Below, one piece after another: positions 18,240-26,265 of a stretch of DNA of 64,000 bases (positions are counted from its first letter, which is position 1; each line of letters opens with the position of its first letter). The position numbers and the translations under genes were made by a program. The stretch is from positions 1 to 64,000 of the forward strand of contig NZ_JAROCY010000010.1 in assembly GCF_029436685.1 (NCBI RefSeq). Direction: 5' to 3'. The DNA comes from Novosphingobium cyanobacteriorum (GTDB lineage Bacteria; Pseudomonadota; Alphaproteobacteria; Sphingomonadales; Sphingomonadaceae). A model generated the notes under the pieces. That model was not told the DNA's origin. It saw only the letters and a program-made list of their open reading frames with translations, and searched no databases.

Positions 18240-19255
18240 CAGGCCTGCTCCTTCGCCCCGAATTTCGTTTCTGCATCGGCGATAAGCCGTTCGAACATCA
18301 CATGCTGGCGGCGCACCTGCTCGCGGCTGTCCACCTCGTGCACGTCCTGGATCCAGCGATTGCCTTCGTATTCGCTGGACAGGGTGCCTTCCCATCCGGC
18401 CTTGACCAGTTCGGGGATGACTTCGTCATAGGCGATGGCGGGGTCGGTGCAGTCCTCGTTCATTTCATAGAACTTGGCCTGGATGTGCCGGAAATAGGGC
18501 ACATAGTCGCCAATCCGCTTGGGATTGGCATAAGGCGCGTGGCGAAGCGTTTCCGCCATGGCGATCTCCGCCTTGTTGCCGCCCATCTTCACCGCGACTT
18601 CATAGATCGTGTACTCGCACATGATCTTGGCTTCGTGCTGGTCGACGATGAACTGTGCGACTTCCGGCCGTGCTCCCTGGCGTTCGAAGCGGGCGCGGAA
18701 AGCGGGAGGGTAATGCTTCATGAAGATGCCCATGTCGGGCAGGATGCCGAGATGCTTCGTGTTGAGGCGATCGGCTTCCTCGATCGTGCGCAGGATCCAC
18801 GCATGTTCAAGGTGCCAGGGCGCGTGGACTTCCACGCCCATGTGCACGTCCATTTCCTCGGCATACGGCACGCAGCGGCCAAGTATGTCGGGACGGACGA
18901 ACACCAGCACACGCATGTTGCGGATGCCCAGGCGGTTGCAGAGCAGGAGGTCGCGCTTGATGCTCTCGACCTGCTCGTCATCGCTCATCAGGCGGTCCTT
19001 GCGGCGCTTGGTGTCAAGGAACATGTCATAGGCGGTGAAGTGGCAGCCGTGGCGGGCGACCATCTCCTTCCACTCTTCAACCTGCGCGTCGGTGAGGTTG
19101 GGGAAGGTGGGCATGTTCTGTTCGGGCAGTACCTCGATGCCTTTCGCGCCGATAGACGCGGCGAAGGACACGCAGTCCTCCACCGTCATACGGCCGAGAA
19201 ACATCTCTTCCTGGAAGCTGTAGAGGCTCACGCCCCGGTGGATTTTTGCTGTCAC
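18239..19255 (-). CDS. Sugar phosphate isomerase/epimerase-type TIM barrel, C-glycoside deglycosidase alpha subunit-like
   Basis: A 338-residue xylose-isomerase-like TIM barrel. The predicted divalent metal ligands are Glu142 (GVEVHAPW), Asp174 (LGILPDMGIF), His257 (YFRHIQAKFYE) and Glu295 (LSSEYEGN), which fits the Glu-Asp-His-Glu site of this superfamily. The N-terminus HRGVSLYSFQEE and the partner DUF6379 gene, overlapping by 4 nt, point to C-glycoside deglycosidase and not to a simple epimerase. Such enzymes usually need an oxidoreductase that makes the 3-keto glycoside; none is adjacent. An isomerase acting on another sugar acid is the main alternative. Confidence 0.7.
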   Translation of the reverse strand: MTAKIHRGVSLYSFQEEMFLGRMTVEDCVSFAASIGAKGIEVLPEQNMPTFPNLTDAQVEEWKEMVARHGCHFTAYDMFLDTKRRKDRLMSDDEQVESIKRDLLLCNRLGIRNMRVLVFVRPDILGRCVPYAEEMDVHMGVEVHAPWHLEHAWILRTIEEADRLNTKHLGILPDMGIFMKHYPPAFRARFERQGARPEVAQFIVDQHEAKIMCEYTIYEVAVKMGGNKAEIAMAETLRHAPYANPKRIGDYVPYFRHIQAKFYEMNEDCTDPAIAYDEVIPELVKAGWEGTLSSEYEGNRWIQDVHEVDSREQVRRQHVMFERLIADAETKFGAKEQA

Positions 19256-19342
19256 TTGGCACCCTTCATGACGGATTGATCTGCCCGGTCATGGGATGCG
19301 GTGGGCCTCGACGGCGCCATCTCCTCTCCCACCCTCCGTTAT

Positions 19343-19360
19343 TGGAATGAATATTCTTGT
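19343..19360. promoter_or_regulatory. Candidate operator upstream of the C-glycoside deglycosidase-like operon
   Basis: TTGGAATGAATATTCTTG has the 8-bp palindrome GAATATTC at its centre with weak extended symmetry. It lies about 90 bp upstream of the alpha-subunit start. Binding by the nearby TetR protein is conceivable but unsupported by a second copy. Confidence 0.25.
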
Positions 19361-19453
19361 TATCGCGGGCCGTCAAGAGCGGAATGGCAGAGATCGGGCT
19401 GACAGCGTGGTGCCACGGGCAGGTTCTCGATGATCCAATGCGGGACAGCCCCT

Positions 19454-19469
19454 TGCAAAAATTGCTGCA
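19454..19469 (+). promoter_or_regulatory. 16-bp motif copy 1 upstream of the exopolysaccharide glycosyltransferase
   Basis: TGCAAAAATTGCTGCA, with a GCAA-N3-TTGC dyad. Copy 2 is at 19634 in the same orientation and copy 3 is at 21188 on the minus strand upstream of the gmd remnant. In all three the motif points towards the start of an exopolysaccharide gene, which suggests a shared regulator site. Confidence 0.5.
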
Positions 19470-19633
19470 TCGCGGCGTATTCAGATGCCGCAGCGAGTGT
19501 TATGTGCGACGGACTGAACAGAGACAGGCCATGCACGGCTTGCTGTATAAGTAAAACTATGTAGGTATTGCGCCGTTAAAGCATTCCACCGGTCTGGAAA
19601 CCGGTCGATGTGAAACGGTGGGGTGTGGTGCCT

Positions 19634-19649
19634 GGCAAAAATTGCTGCA
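19634..19649 (+). promoter_or_regulatory. 16-bp motif copy 2, just upstream of the glycosyltransferase start
   Basis: GGCAAAAATTGCTGCA, ending 35 bp before the ATG at 19685. Sequence outside the 15-16 bp core differs from copies 1 and 3, so the core is conserved as a site and not as part of a longer duplication. Confidence 0.5.
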
Positions 19650-19684
19650 CTGCACAGGGGAACGGTTCGGCATCGGAACAGCGC

Positions 19685-20926
19685 ATGACGACGCTAGAAA
19701 AGGATACCGATACCGGCACGAAAGTGCGCGGTGAGACGGAGCAGCAGGCCCGACGCCTGAAGCTGCCGCTTGCACCTGCACTGGAGCGCAGGCGCCTGCA
19801 ATGCTACCTTGCGCTGATCGTCATGGATATTGCGGGCTTCGTCGCCTCGTTTCTCCTGGTCGATTATCTATACCTCGGAACGGTTTCGCCCGAAAACAGC
19901 GAGCAGATGTGGATCGGGATGATCCCGCTCTACCTGACCGCAGCCATTGCGCTGAAGGCGTATTCCATCCCGGCGCTGACTTCGCGCGCCAGTGCGCAGC
20001 GTGCCGCGGTTGCCGCACTGCTGGCTGCCTTCACGCTGACGTTGTTCATTGCCTTCTTCACAAAATCCAGCGCACAGTTCTCACGCTTCTCGACTGCGGC
20101 CGGCGTGGGTGTCACCGCACTGTCGCTGCTGTGGATCCGGGCAGCAGTGCAGGGCGCGATCCGTTTCCGGGTCGGTCCCACGGCGCAGAATGTCCTGGTG
20201 TTCGACGATGGCGGCGTGCCGGCGCGCGTCCCGCATGCCTGGCATATCGACACCAAGCAGCACCGCCTGATCCCCGATCGCGATGATCCCCACATGCTGG
20301 ACCGGCCGGGCATGTTCATGGCCAACATGGATCGCGTGCTCGTGTCCTGCCCACCTGAGCGCCGGATGGACTGGGCGATGATCTTCAAGGGATCGAACAT
20401 CAGTGGCGAGATCATCGATGCCGAGGTGACCCGTCTGGGTGTGCTGGGTGCCCGGCGAGGGCACGGCTTTGGCGCACTGGTCGTTTCCACCGGGCCACTG
20501 GGTTTGCGCGGCCGCGCTGCAAAGCGCGCCATGGACATTGCCATCGCCGGTTCTGCTCTTCTTTTTCTTGCACCCCTGCTCGGCGTTGTGGCGTTGCTGA
20601 TCAGAATGGAGGACCGGGGGCCGGTGTTCTTCATGCAGCAGCGCCAGGGCCGCAACAACCGCCTGTTCTGGATCTACAAGTTCCGCTCGATGCGCGTCGA
20701 GAAGCTCGATGCCACCGGTTCACGATCAGCCAGCAAGGACGACGACCGGATCACGCGGATCGGACGGTTCATCCGTCGGACCAGCATCGACGAACTGCCG
20801 CAGTTGCTCAACGTTCTGCGTGGTGACATGGCTAGGTGGAGTCAGTCAGGTCCCCATAGTGCAGGTGAAACCGCTGGTGCGGCACGTGCGGATCTTCATA
20901 GATGTCTTCGATGCGGCCCGTGTTGA
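19685..20926 (+). pseudogene. Polyprenyl glycosylphosphotransferase (exopolysaccharide initiation), 3'-truncated
   Basis: A membrane sugar-1-phosphate transferase of the bacterial sugar transferase family, which begins exopolysaccharide repeat units on undecaprenyl phosphate. It has four N-terminal transmembrane segments (residues about 38-165), a cytoplasmic middle part, a further hydrophobic helix (AMDIAIAGSALLFLAPLLGV) and the catalytic start MEDRGPVFFMQQRQGRN, IYKFRSMR, TRIGRFIRRTSIDELPQLLN and VLRGDM. In the family LRGDM continues into a SLVGPRP motif and about 80 more residues. Here homology stops at position 20830 and about 30 unrelated codons follow. The essential C-terminal catalytic part is missing, so the protein is probably inactive. 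ATG 19685 is the likely start. Confidence 0.85.
20828..20840. other. Recombination or deletion junction joining two truncated exopolysaccharide genes
   Basis: Family-like sequence of the glycosylphosphotransferase ends after the Met codon at 20828-20830. Family-like sequence of gmd, read from the other strand, ends at the Thr codon at 20835-20837, followed by TAG at 20834-20832. The few bases between (GCTAG) are the scar. No inverted repeats or transposase remnants are visible. Confidence 0.8.
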
Positions 20927-21053
20927 ACGAGGAAGACCGGCGCTTCAGGCCGTGGACGATATAGCCCTTTTCCAGCAGCAGGCGGGATAGATAGGCACCA
21001 TCCTGACCGGTAACGCCCGTGATCAACGCAACTTTCGCACCGCTATCTGTCAT
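20832..21053 (-). pseudogene. gmd: GDP-mannose 4,6-dehydratase, 5' fragment only
   Basis: 73 codons that match the start of GDP-mannose 4,6-dehydratase, the first enzyme of GDP-fucose/GDP-rhamnose synthesis. [20 protein letters not shown] is the NAD(P)-binding GxxGxxG segment; [20 protein letters not shown] and [11 protein letters not shown] follow exactly as in intact enzymes, which are about 325-375 residues. The frame stops immediately at the junction with the truncated glycosylphosphotransferase. The SDR catalytic Ser, Tyr and Lys are absent, so the fragment cannot be active. An intact ATG and 5' region remain, with a copy of the 16-bp motif about 135 bp upstream. Confidence 0.88.
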
Positions 21054-21187
21054 CTATGCACCTGACCGTTTATTTCGCAGTTGCACAATTTCCTACCGAG
21101 GAGATGCGTGGTTGCAAAGCGGAAAATCGGCGCGTGGTGTCCAAAGGTGGGGCACTCAATGCAAATCAGCATGTTGCGTTGGTCAAA

Positions 21188-21203
21188 TGCAGCAATTTTT
21201 GCC
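21188..21203 (-). promoter_or_regulatory. 16-bp motif copy 3, upstream of the gmd remnant
   Basis: Read on the minus strand this is GGCAAAAATTGCTGCA, identical over 16 bp to copy 2 and oriented towards the gmd fragment, whose start codon is about 135 bp away. Confidence 0.5.
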
Positions 21204-21314
21204 GATTGGGCTCTGCGGCCTGTCACGTGCCCTGAAACCGTCGCACCTGACAAAATCGGCAGCGCACCTCGGACCTGCGGCCTGCTAGGACGGTGGCAAA
21301 GGGAGAGTCCTGCC

Positions 21315-22367
21315 ATGATCAACCGCCGTATCGTCCTCGCTTCGCGCCCCACCGGCATTCCGGTTCCGGAGAACTTCCGCTTCGAGGAAGTGCCTGTGCC
21401 AGAGCTTCAGGAGGGCGAGGTCCTGCTGGAAAACCGCGTCTTCGCCATCGATCCGGCGGTGCGTGGGATGCTGGACGATGTGAAGAGCTACATGCCGCCC
21501 GTGCAGATTGGCGGGCTGATCCCGGCGATGGTGCTGGGCCGCGTCGTCGCCTCGCGCCATCCAGATTTCCGCGAAGGGGATTATGGCCGGGCCTTCAACG
21601 GCTGGGAGCATTATTCGGTCATCACGCCGGGCAACATCGCATTTGAAAACGTGAACGTTGCCAACGATTTGCCCCTGACATCCTATATGGGTGCGATCGG
21701 CTGGTCAGGCATCACCGCCTATGTCGGCCTTAAGAAGTACGGCGAGTTCCGTGAAGGCGACGAAGTGCTGGTTTCCGCCGCTGCCGGTGCAGTGGGTTCC
21801 GTCGCCGGCCAGATTGCGCGGCTCTCCGGCGCGGCGAAGGTGATCGGCACTGTGGGGTCGGACGACAAGGCGCGGATCGTCACCGATCTGCTCGGCTTCG
21901 ATGGCGCGATCAACTACCGTTCGGCGCCCGATCTCGGCGCCGCGATGGACGAACATTTCCCTGAAGGCATAGACCTTTACTTTGACAATGTGGGCGGCAT
22001 CACGCTCGATATGGCGCTGCCGCGGATGAAGGCGTTCGGCCGCATTCCGGTCTGCGGCATGATCGCCAACTACAACCACCAGACCGACCCCTACAAGCTG
22101 AGCAACATCTGGCAGGTGCTGGTCAACCGCATCACGATGCGCGGCTTCCTGGCGTATGAAGCCACGGACATGATTCACGAGGCAGAACAGGCACTTGCGG
22201 ACTGGGTGCGGACCGGAAAGCTGGTCGCGACGGAGAACGTTTCGACCGGGCTGGAATCGACCCCGGCCGCGTTCATCCGCCTGATGTCCGGCGAAACGAC
22301 TGGCAAGACATTGGTTCGGCTGGATGAATCCGTTTCCACGCTGGAGGGTTGGACGCCCGCGGGCTGA
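21315..22367 (+). CDS. NADP-dependent oxidoreductase, zinc-independent MDR family
   Basis: A 350-residue medium-chain dehydrogenase/reductase of the leukotriene B4 dehydrogenase / curcumin reductase type. The nucleotide-binding loop is VSAAAGAVGSVAGQIARL (residues about 150-167). FDNVGGITLDMALPRMKAFGRI and CGMIANYNHQT are family signatures, and the zinc ligands of alcohol dehydrogenases are absent. It probably reduces the double bond of alpha,beta-unsaturated carbonyl compounds using NADPH. ATG 21315 is preferred, with GGGAGAG upstream; the open frame upstream is not family-like. It stands alone after the exopolysaccharide scar. The substrate is unknown. Confidence 0.9.
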   Translation: MINRRIVLASRPTGIPVPENFRFEEVPVPELQEGEVLLENRVFAIDPAVRGMLDDVKSYMPPVQIGGLIPAMVLGRVVASRHPDFREGDYGRAFNGWEHYSVITPGNIAFENVNVANDLPLTSYMGAIGWSGITAYVGLKKYGEFREGDEVLVSAAAGAVGSVAGQIARLSGAAKVIGTVGSDDKARIVTDLLGFDGAINYRSAPDLGAAMDEHFPEGIDLYFDNVGGITLDMALPRMKAFGRIPVCGMIANYNHQTDPYKLSNIWQVLVNRITMRGFLAYEATDMIHEAEQALADWVRTGKLVATENVSTGLESTPAAFIRLMSGETTGKTLVRLDESVSTLEGWTPAG

Positions 22368-22374
22368 CGGCCAA

Positions 22375-22394
22375 AATGGCGGATTTCCGCCATT
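22375..22394 (+). terminator. Hairpin after the NADP oxidoreductase gene
   Basis: AATGGCGG (22375-22382) pairs with CCGCCATT (22387-22394) around an ATTT loop, 8 bp after the stop codon. It lacks a T-tract. Confidence 0.4.
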
Positions 22395-22448
22395 GCCGCG
22401 TGCGGCCCAGCGTGCTTCAGTGCGTTGTGACGTAACAAAGGATGGGGC

Positions 22449-23474
22449 ATGCGGACTGCGACATGGCTGGCGGCTGTCCTGACACTTGCCGCCTGCCGGG
22501 ACATGCCCCCGTCAAGCCGCGCGAATCCGATTGCTTTCAATGCCTTGGCCGCCACGCCTTCGCCCGTGGTGCAGGCAACCACTGCCGCTATCCTCGCCCC
22601 GCTGCCAGTCTCACCGGGGCGGGAGGTGCCTGCGCCGTGGCGTGGCCTTACCATTGATTCCATTGCTGATTTTCCCGCCGTGCTGGCGGCGGTGAAAGCG
22701 CATCGGGCGCGGCCCATGGTGCGGGTGGTGATGGATCCGGGCACGCATCCGGCTGATTATGTAGACGCGATTACCCGATTGCGATCAAGGGCTTACATCC
22801 TTGCCGAGCCGATCGATTCCACCGCGATGCGCGCCCTGTCGCTCAACGGCGTGCGCAGGCGGATGCGTGAGTTCGTCACCGCGATGGCAGGTCAGGTCGA
22901 TTACTGGGAAATCGGCAATGAAATCAACGGGGAATGGGTCGGATCAAACCCTGCCGAGATCAACGCCAAGGTCCAGGCCGCCTATGACGAGGTGAATGCG
23001 GCGGGCGGGCGGACGATGGTGACGCTGAACTTTTGGTCCGGCCCCGATTGCTATGCAAAGCCTTGGGAAACCACGCTTTATTACCCAAGGACAATGGCGA
23101 AAAGCCTGCGCCAGGGCATCGATGTGGTGTCCCTCTCGCTTTATGAAACCGCATGCAATCCGGTGCAGCGTCCGTCGGCACTGCAATTGGCCAATACATT
23201 CAACAGGTTGGGCCCGATGTTTCCCAACGCCCGGCTGGCCATGGGGGAAGTGGGGGCACAGCGCATTGAAGATGGCCTGCCCGCCGACCCTACGCTGGCG
23301 GAAAAGAAAAGAGTGGCAAGGACTTACTACGGAATGCAACAGGAACTTGCGAACCGCGTGGGGCCGCGTTTCGTGGGCGGATACTTCTGGTGGTACTATG
23401 TTCAGGACGCCGTGCCGCGCGCCCGGCCGGAAACGTTGTGGCCCACGTTGGATGCCCTTTTCGTCGGAATGTGA
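22449..23474 (+). CDS. Lipoprotein with a glycoside-hydrolase clan A-like TIM barrel
   Basis: 341 residues. A lipoprotein signal peptide ends at Cys16 (WLAAVLTLAAC), so it is probably anchored in the outer or inner membrane. The body resembles a clan GH-A barrel: VDYWEIGNEINGEW places a candidate acid/base Glu near 158 in the NE motif at strand 4, and ARLAMGEVGAQ offers a nucleophile Glu near 267 at strand 7. Aromatic clusters (YFWWYYVQD) near the C-terminus suit a sugar site. No GH family could be named with confidence. GGATGGGGC precedes the ATG. The stop codon TGA is the first codon of repeat copy B, and a glycosyltransferase gene is convergent. Confidence 0.75.
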   Translation: MRTATWLAAVLTLAACRDMPPSSRANPIAFNALAATPSPVVQATTAAILAPLPVSPGREVPAPWRGLTIDSIADFPAVLAAVKAHRARPMVRVVMDPGTHPADYVDAITRLRSRAYILAEPIDSTAMRALSLNGVRRRMREFVTAMAGQVDYWEIGNEINGEWVGSNPAEINAKVQAAYDEVNAAGGRTMVTLNFWSGPDCYAKPWETTLYYPRTMAKSLRQGIDVVSLSLYETACNPVQRPSALQLANTFNRLGPMFPNARLAMGEVGAQRIEDGLPADPTLAEKKRVARTYYGMQQELANRVGPRFVGGYFWWYYVQDAVPRARPETLWPTLDALFVGM

Positions 23475-23540
23475 CGTAAGTTGAGAGCGACTGAGACGGG
23501 GTTGAGATCGACTGAGGCCGGGTTGAGCCCGTCAGAGGCC
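23472..23540 (+). repeat. Stop-codon-anchored 10/11-bp periodic repeat, copy B
   Basis: Starts with the stop codon of the lipoprotein gene as TGACGTAAG, then TTGAGAGCGA, CTGAGACGGGG, TTGAGATCGA, CTGAGGCCGGG, TTGAGCCCGT and a decaying CAGAGGCC. It ends close to the stop of the convergent GT4 gene at 23544. See copies A (17849) and C (46754). Confidence 0.85.
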
Positions 23541-23543
23541 GGT

Positions 23544-24557
23544 CTAGGCGACCCCCAGAATGCGCCGGTACAGGGCCAGGTAGTCGTCCGCCATCCGCTC
23601 CACCGAAAACCTCTCCTCCGCGATCCGGCGACAGGCCGACCGATCGATTTCCCCGATCCGCGCGATGGCCTCCACCGCTTCCTCCTCGGTGTCCACCAGA
23701 AAGCCGTTGACGCCGTGTTCGATCAGTTCGGGCATCGATCCCCGGCGTGTTGCGATTACCGGAGTGCCACAGGCCATGGCCTCCACCACCGACAGGCCAA
23801 AGGGTTCCTCGAAGTCTATCAGGTGGAGCAGCGCCTTTGCCTGCCCCAGCGCACGAATCCGCTCAGGCCCGCCGACAGGCCCGTGAAAGCGGATCTGGTC
23901 TCCATCGACCAGCGGCAGCACGCTGCGTTCGTGTTGGTCGCGGTCCTGCACCACGCCGTACATCTGCAGGCGAAGGCCGCTTTTCAGCGCGGCTTCGATC
24001 GCGGCCACCGGCCCCTTGTCCGGGTGGATGCGGCCGAAATAGAGCAGGTCAGGCCCGCCGGTGGGTTCGAAGGTGAACTGTTCGATCGGGATGCCGTGAT
24101 GGATCGTGGCGGCATAGTGCAGCCGGGGACTGCGGTCCGCTTCGCTAATGGCGACATAATGCACCCGGTCCTGAAAAGGGCGGTACATCGGCAGGATGCG
24201 TTCGGAGGAGAAGCCGTGGATGGTGGTGACCATCGGCGTATCCACCAGCGGGGCGAAGGCATGGGCGGGAAAATCAGCCTGGTTGTGGATCAGGTCAAAC
24301 TCGCCAGCCTTGGCGAACAGGTGGGAAAGATGGCGGTATTCCCACACCTTTGCGTCGATCGAGGGGTCCTCCTCATAAGGCGCGGGCACCACGCCATCGA
24401 GCTTGCCCGCCGTGACGCTGTCCAGCGTGGCAAAGAGGGTGACGTCCACGCCACGGGTGACCAGCGCCTCGGTGAGCAGGCTGGTGACGAGTTCCCACGG
24501 GCCGTAATGGCGCGGCGGAGTGCGCCACGCGATGGGCGCGAGCATCGCGATCTTCAT
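23544..24557 (-). CDS. Glycosyltransferase family 4 protein
   Basis: A 337-residue GT-B glycosyltransferase. The N-terminal domain starts with MKIAMLAPIAWRTPPRHYGP; the C-terminal donor-binding domain contains LLYFGRIHPDKGP, then PFGLSVVEAMACGTPVIATR with the E-x7-E type motif used for nucleotide-sugar binding, and GSMPELIEHGVNGFLVD. The protein is soluble or peripheral. The gene begins 6 bp after the GH13 gene ends, in the same direction, so the two are probably co-transcribed. A role in alpha-glucan or glycoside metabolism is inferred from that partner; acceptor and donor are unknown. Confidence 0.9.
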   Translation of the reverse strand: MKIAMLAPIAWRTPPRHYGPWELVTSLLTEALVTRGVDVTLFATLDSVTAGKLDGVVPAPYEEDPSIDAKVWEYRHLSHLFAKAGEFDLIHNQADFPAHAFAPLVDTPMVTTIHGFSSERILPMYRPFQDRVHYVAISEADRSPRLHYAATIHHGIPIEQFTFEPTGGPDLLYFGRIHPDKGPVAAIEAALKSGLRLQMYGVVQDRDQHERSVLPLVDGDQIRFHGPVGGPERIRALGQAKALLHLIDFEEPFGLSVVEAMACGTPVIATRRGSMPELIEHGVNGFLVDTEEEAVEAIARIGEIDRSACRRIAEERFSVERMADDYLALYRRILGVA

Positions 24558-24563
24558 GGCTGG

Positions 24564-26195
24564 TCAGTCCTCAGGCAACAGGATCACGCCTTCATGCGGG
24601 CGCAGGGTGACAGGATCGGCCGGCAGACCCCGGGTGGAAACCAGCGCCACGCCGCGCACGGGATGAGGCCGAGGCAGGGCGGAAAGGTTCAGCACCACCA
24701 CAAGCCGTTCATCGGCAAAGGTGCGTTCATAGGCCAGCACCGCCTCGTCTGCGTGGAGCAGGCTGAACGCACCCCTGGTCAGCGCATCGCTCAGCCGCCG
24801 GAAATGCAGCAGTTTGCGCGTGAGCGCCAGCATCGATCCGGGATCGGCGGCCTGGGCGGAAACATTGCGGCTGCCCCAGTCGGGATTGAGCGGCAGCCAG
24901 GGTTCGGTGCTGCTGAACCCCGCGAAGGGCGCGCTGTTCCAGGGCATGGGGGTGCGTGACCGGTCCCGACCAAGGCCAAGGCCAGGCTGACGCAGGTCTT
25001 GCGGATCGCGCACGCGGTGGGCTGGGATCGGCACCTTGCCGATACCGAGTTCATCACCCTGGTACAGCGTGGGAGTGCCGCGCAGGGTGAGCAGCAGCAT
25101 CATGGCCACGCGGGCCTGCGCTTCACCGATGCGGGCGGCGATGCGCGGGGCATCGTGGCTGCCGATGACCCAGTTGGGCCAGCCAGCGGGCGGCAGCGCG
25201 GCTTCATAGGTCGTGATGATCTCAGCCAGCGCGCGCGGGTTCCACGGGCAATCGAGCAGCGCGAAATTGAACGGCAGGTGGACGCCCGGTGCCGCCTCGC
25301 TGCCGTAATACGCCATCAGACGGGGCAAGGGCAGGCAGACTTCGCCGACCAGCAACCGTTCGCCATAGCTGTCAGCCATGGTGCGGAAGGCGGCAGCCAG
25401 TTCATGGATTTCCGGCTGGTCGGCGCTGTAGTGCTGCAGCACCTTGTGCTTTTCGCCCAGTTCGGGCCGGTAATCGGGGTTGGGGGGATTGTCGGGCAGT
25501 TCCGCCGCCTTGTAGCAATGCCACAGCACATCGATGCGGAAACCATCGACGCCGCGATCCAGCCAGAAATGCAGAACATCGAGCATGGCCTGCCGCACGT
25601 CCGGATTTCGCCAGTTGAGATCGGGCTGTTCGCGCAGGAAGGCGTGGAGGTAATACTGCCCGGTGGCCGCGTCCCACTCCCAAGCAGAACCGCCCATGTC
25701 GCTGGTCCAGTTGTTGGGTGGGCCACCATCGGGGGCGGGATCACGCCAGATATACCAGTCCCGCTTTGGGTTCGAGCGGCTGGAGCGGCTTTCATGGAAC
25801 CAGGGGTGCTGGTCAGAGGTGTGGTTGGGCACGAAATCGAGCAGCAGCTTCAGCCCGTGCGCATGGACATCGTCGAGCAGTTTGTCGAACGAGGCAAGGC
25901 TGCCGAACATGGGGTCGACATCGCAATGATCGGCCACGTCATAGCCGAAATCCGCCATGGGAGAGGGGTAGATCGGGGAAAGCCAGATCGCATCAACGCC
26001 GAGTGAGGCAATGTAATCCAGCCTTCGGCGGATCCCTTCAAGATCGCCGACGCCATCGGCGTTGCTGTCCTGGAATGAGCGGGGATAGATCTGGTAGATG
26101 ACGGCGCGTTCCCACCAGCGATCGCTCTTCGCGGCCGGGACGCGGGTGGTCTGCGGATTATTCCCTTCCATCGCCAGCGCAATGCACAACGGCAT
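24564..26195 (-). CDS. Alpha-glucosidase, glycoside hydrolase family 13
   Basis: A 543-residue GH13 enzyme of the oligo-1,4/1,6-glucosidase type. The N-terminal part (WWERAVIYQIYPRSFQDSN, then DYIASLGVDAIWLSPIYPSP) is classic. The catalytic nucleophile is Asp222 in VDGFRIDVLWH, the acid/base is Glu285 in LLVGEVCLPL and the third carboxylate is Asp348 in VIGSHDAPR; the usual NHD is SHD here. There is no signal peptide, so it acts on imported oligosaccharides. ATG 26195 and ATG 26171 are both possible starts. It is followed by the GT4 gene in one operon. Exact linkage specificity cannot be read from sequence. Confidence 0.92.
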   Translation of the reverse strand: MPLCIALAMEGNNPQTTRVPAAKSDRWWERAVIYQIYPRSFQDSNADGVGDLEGIRRRLDYIASLGVDAIWLSPIYPSPMADFGYDVADHCDVDPMFGSLASFDKLLDDVHAHGLKLLLDFVPNHTSDQHPWFHESRSSRSNPKRDWYIWRDPAPDGGPPNNWTSDMGGSAWEWDAATGQYYLHAFLREQPDLNWRNPDVRQAMLDVLHFWLDRGVDGFRIDVLWHCYKAAELPDNPPNPDYRPELGEKHKVLQHYSADQPEIHELAAAFRTMADSYGERLLVGEVCLPLPRLMAYYGSEAAPGVHLPFNFALLDCPWNPRALAEIITTYEAALPPAGWPNWVIGSHDAPRIAARIGEAQARVAMMLLLTLRGTPTLYQGDELGIGKVPIPAHRVRDPQDLRQPGLGLGRDRSRTPMPWNSAPFAGFSSTEPWLPLNPDWGSRNVSAQAADPGSMLALTRKLLHFRRLSDALTRGAFSLLHADEAVLAYERTFADERLVVVLNLSALPRPHPVRGVALVSTRGLPADPVTLRPHEGVILLPED

Positions 26196-26265
26196 GGGGC
26201 GTTCCAGACGAAAATGCGGGCTGGCGCAAAGGCGGAACGGCCTGCCCCAGCGGATCAGGAAAGGG

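Larger units (their letters stand above)
19256..19684. other. Intergenic region between the divergent deglycosidase operon and the exopolysaccharide gene
   Basis: This 429-bp stretch holds no convincing gene. It should contain two divergent promoters. Visible elements are a GAATATTC palindrome near 19350 and two copies of a 16-bp GCAAAAATTGCTGCA-type motif at 19454 and 19634, both oriented towards the exopolysaccharide gene. Confidence 0.6.

Noticed and set aside
20826-20840. Insertion sequence at the exopolysaccharide junction
   Set aside because: No inverted repeats, target duplication or transposase fragment are visible; the two breakpoints are directly joined.
20832-21053. gmd fragment as a short functional SDR protein
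   Set aside because: Only the nucleotide-binding N-terminus remains; the catalytic Ser/Tyr/Lys and the substrate domain are missing.
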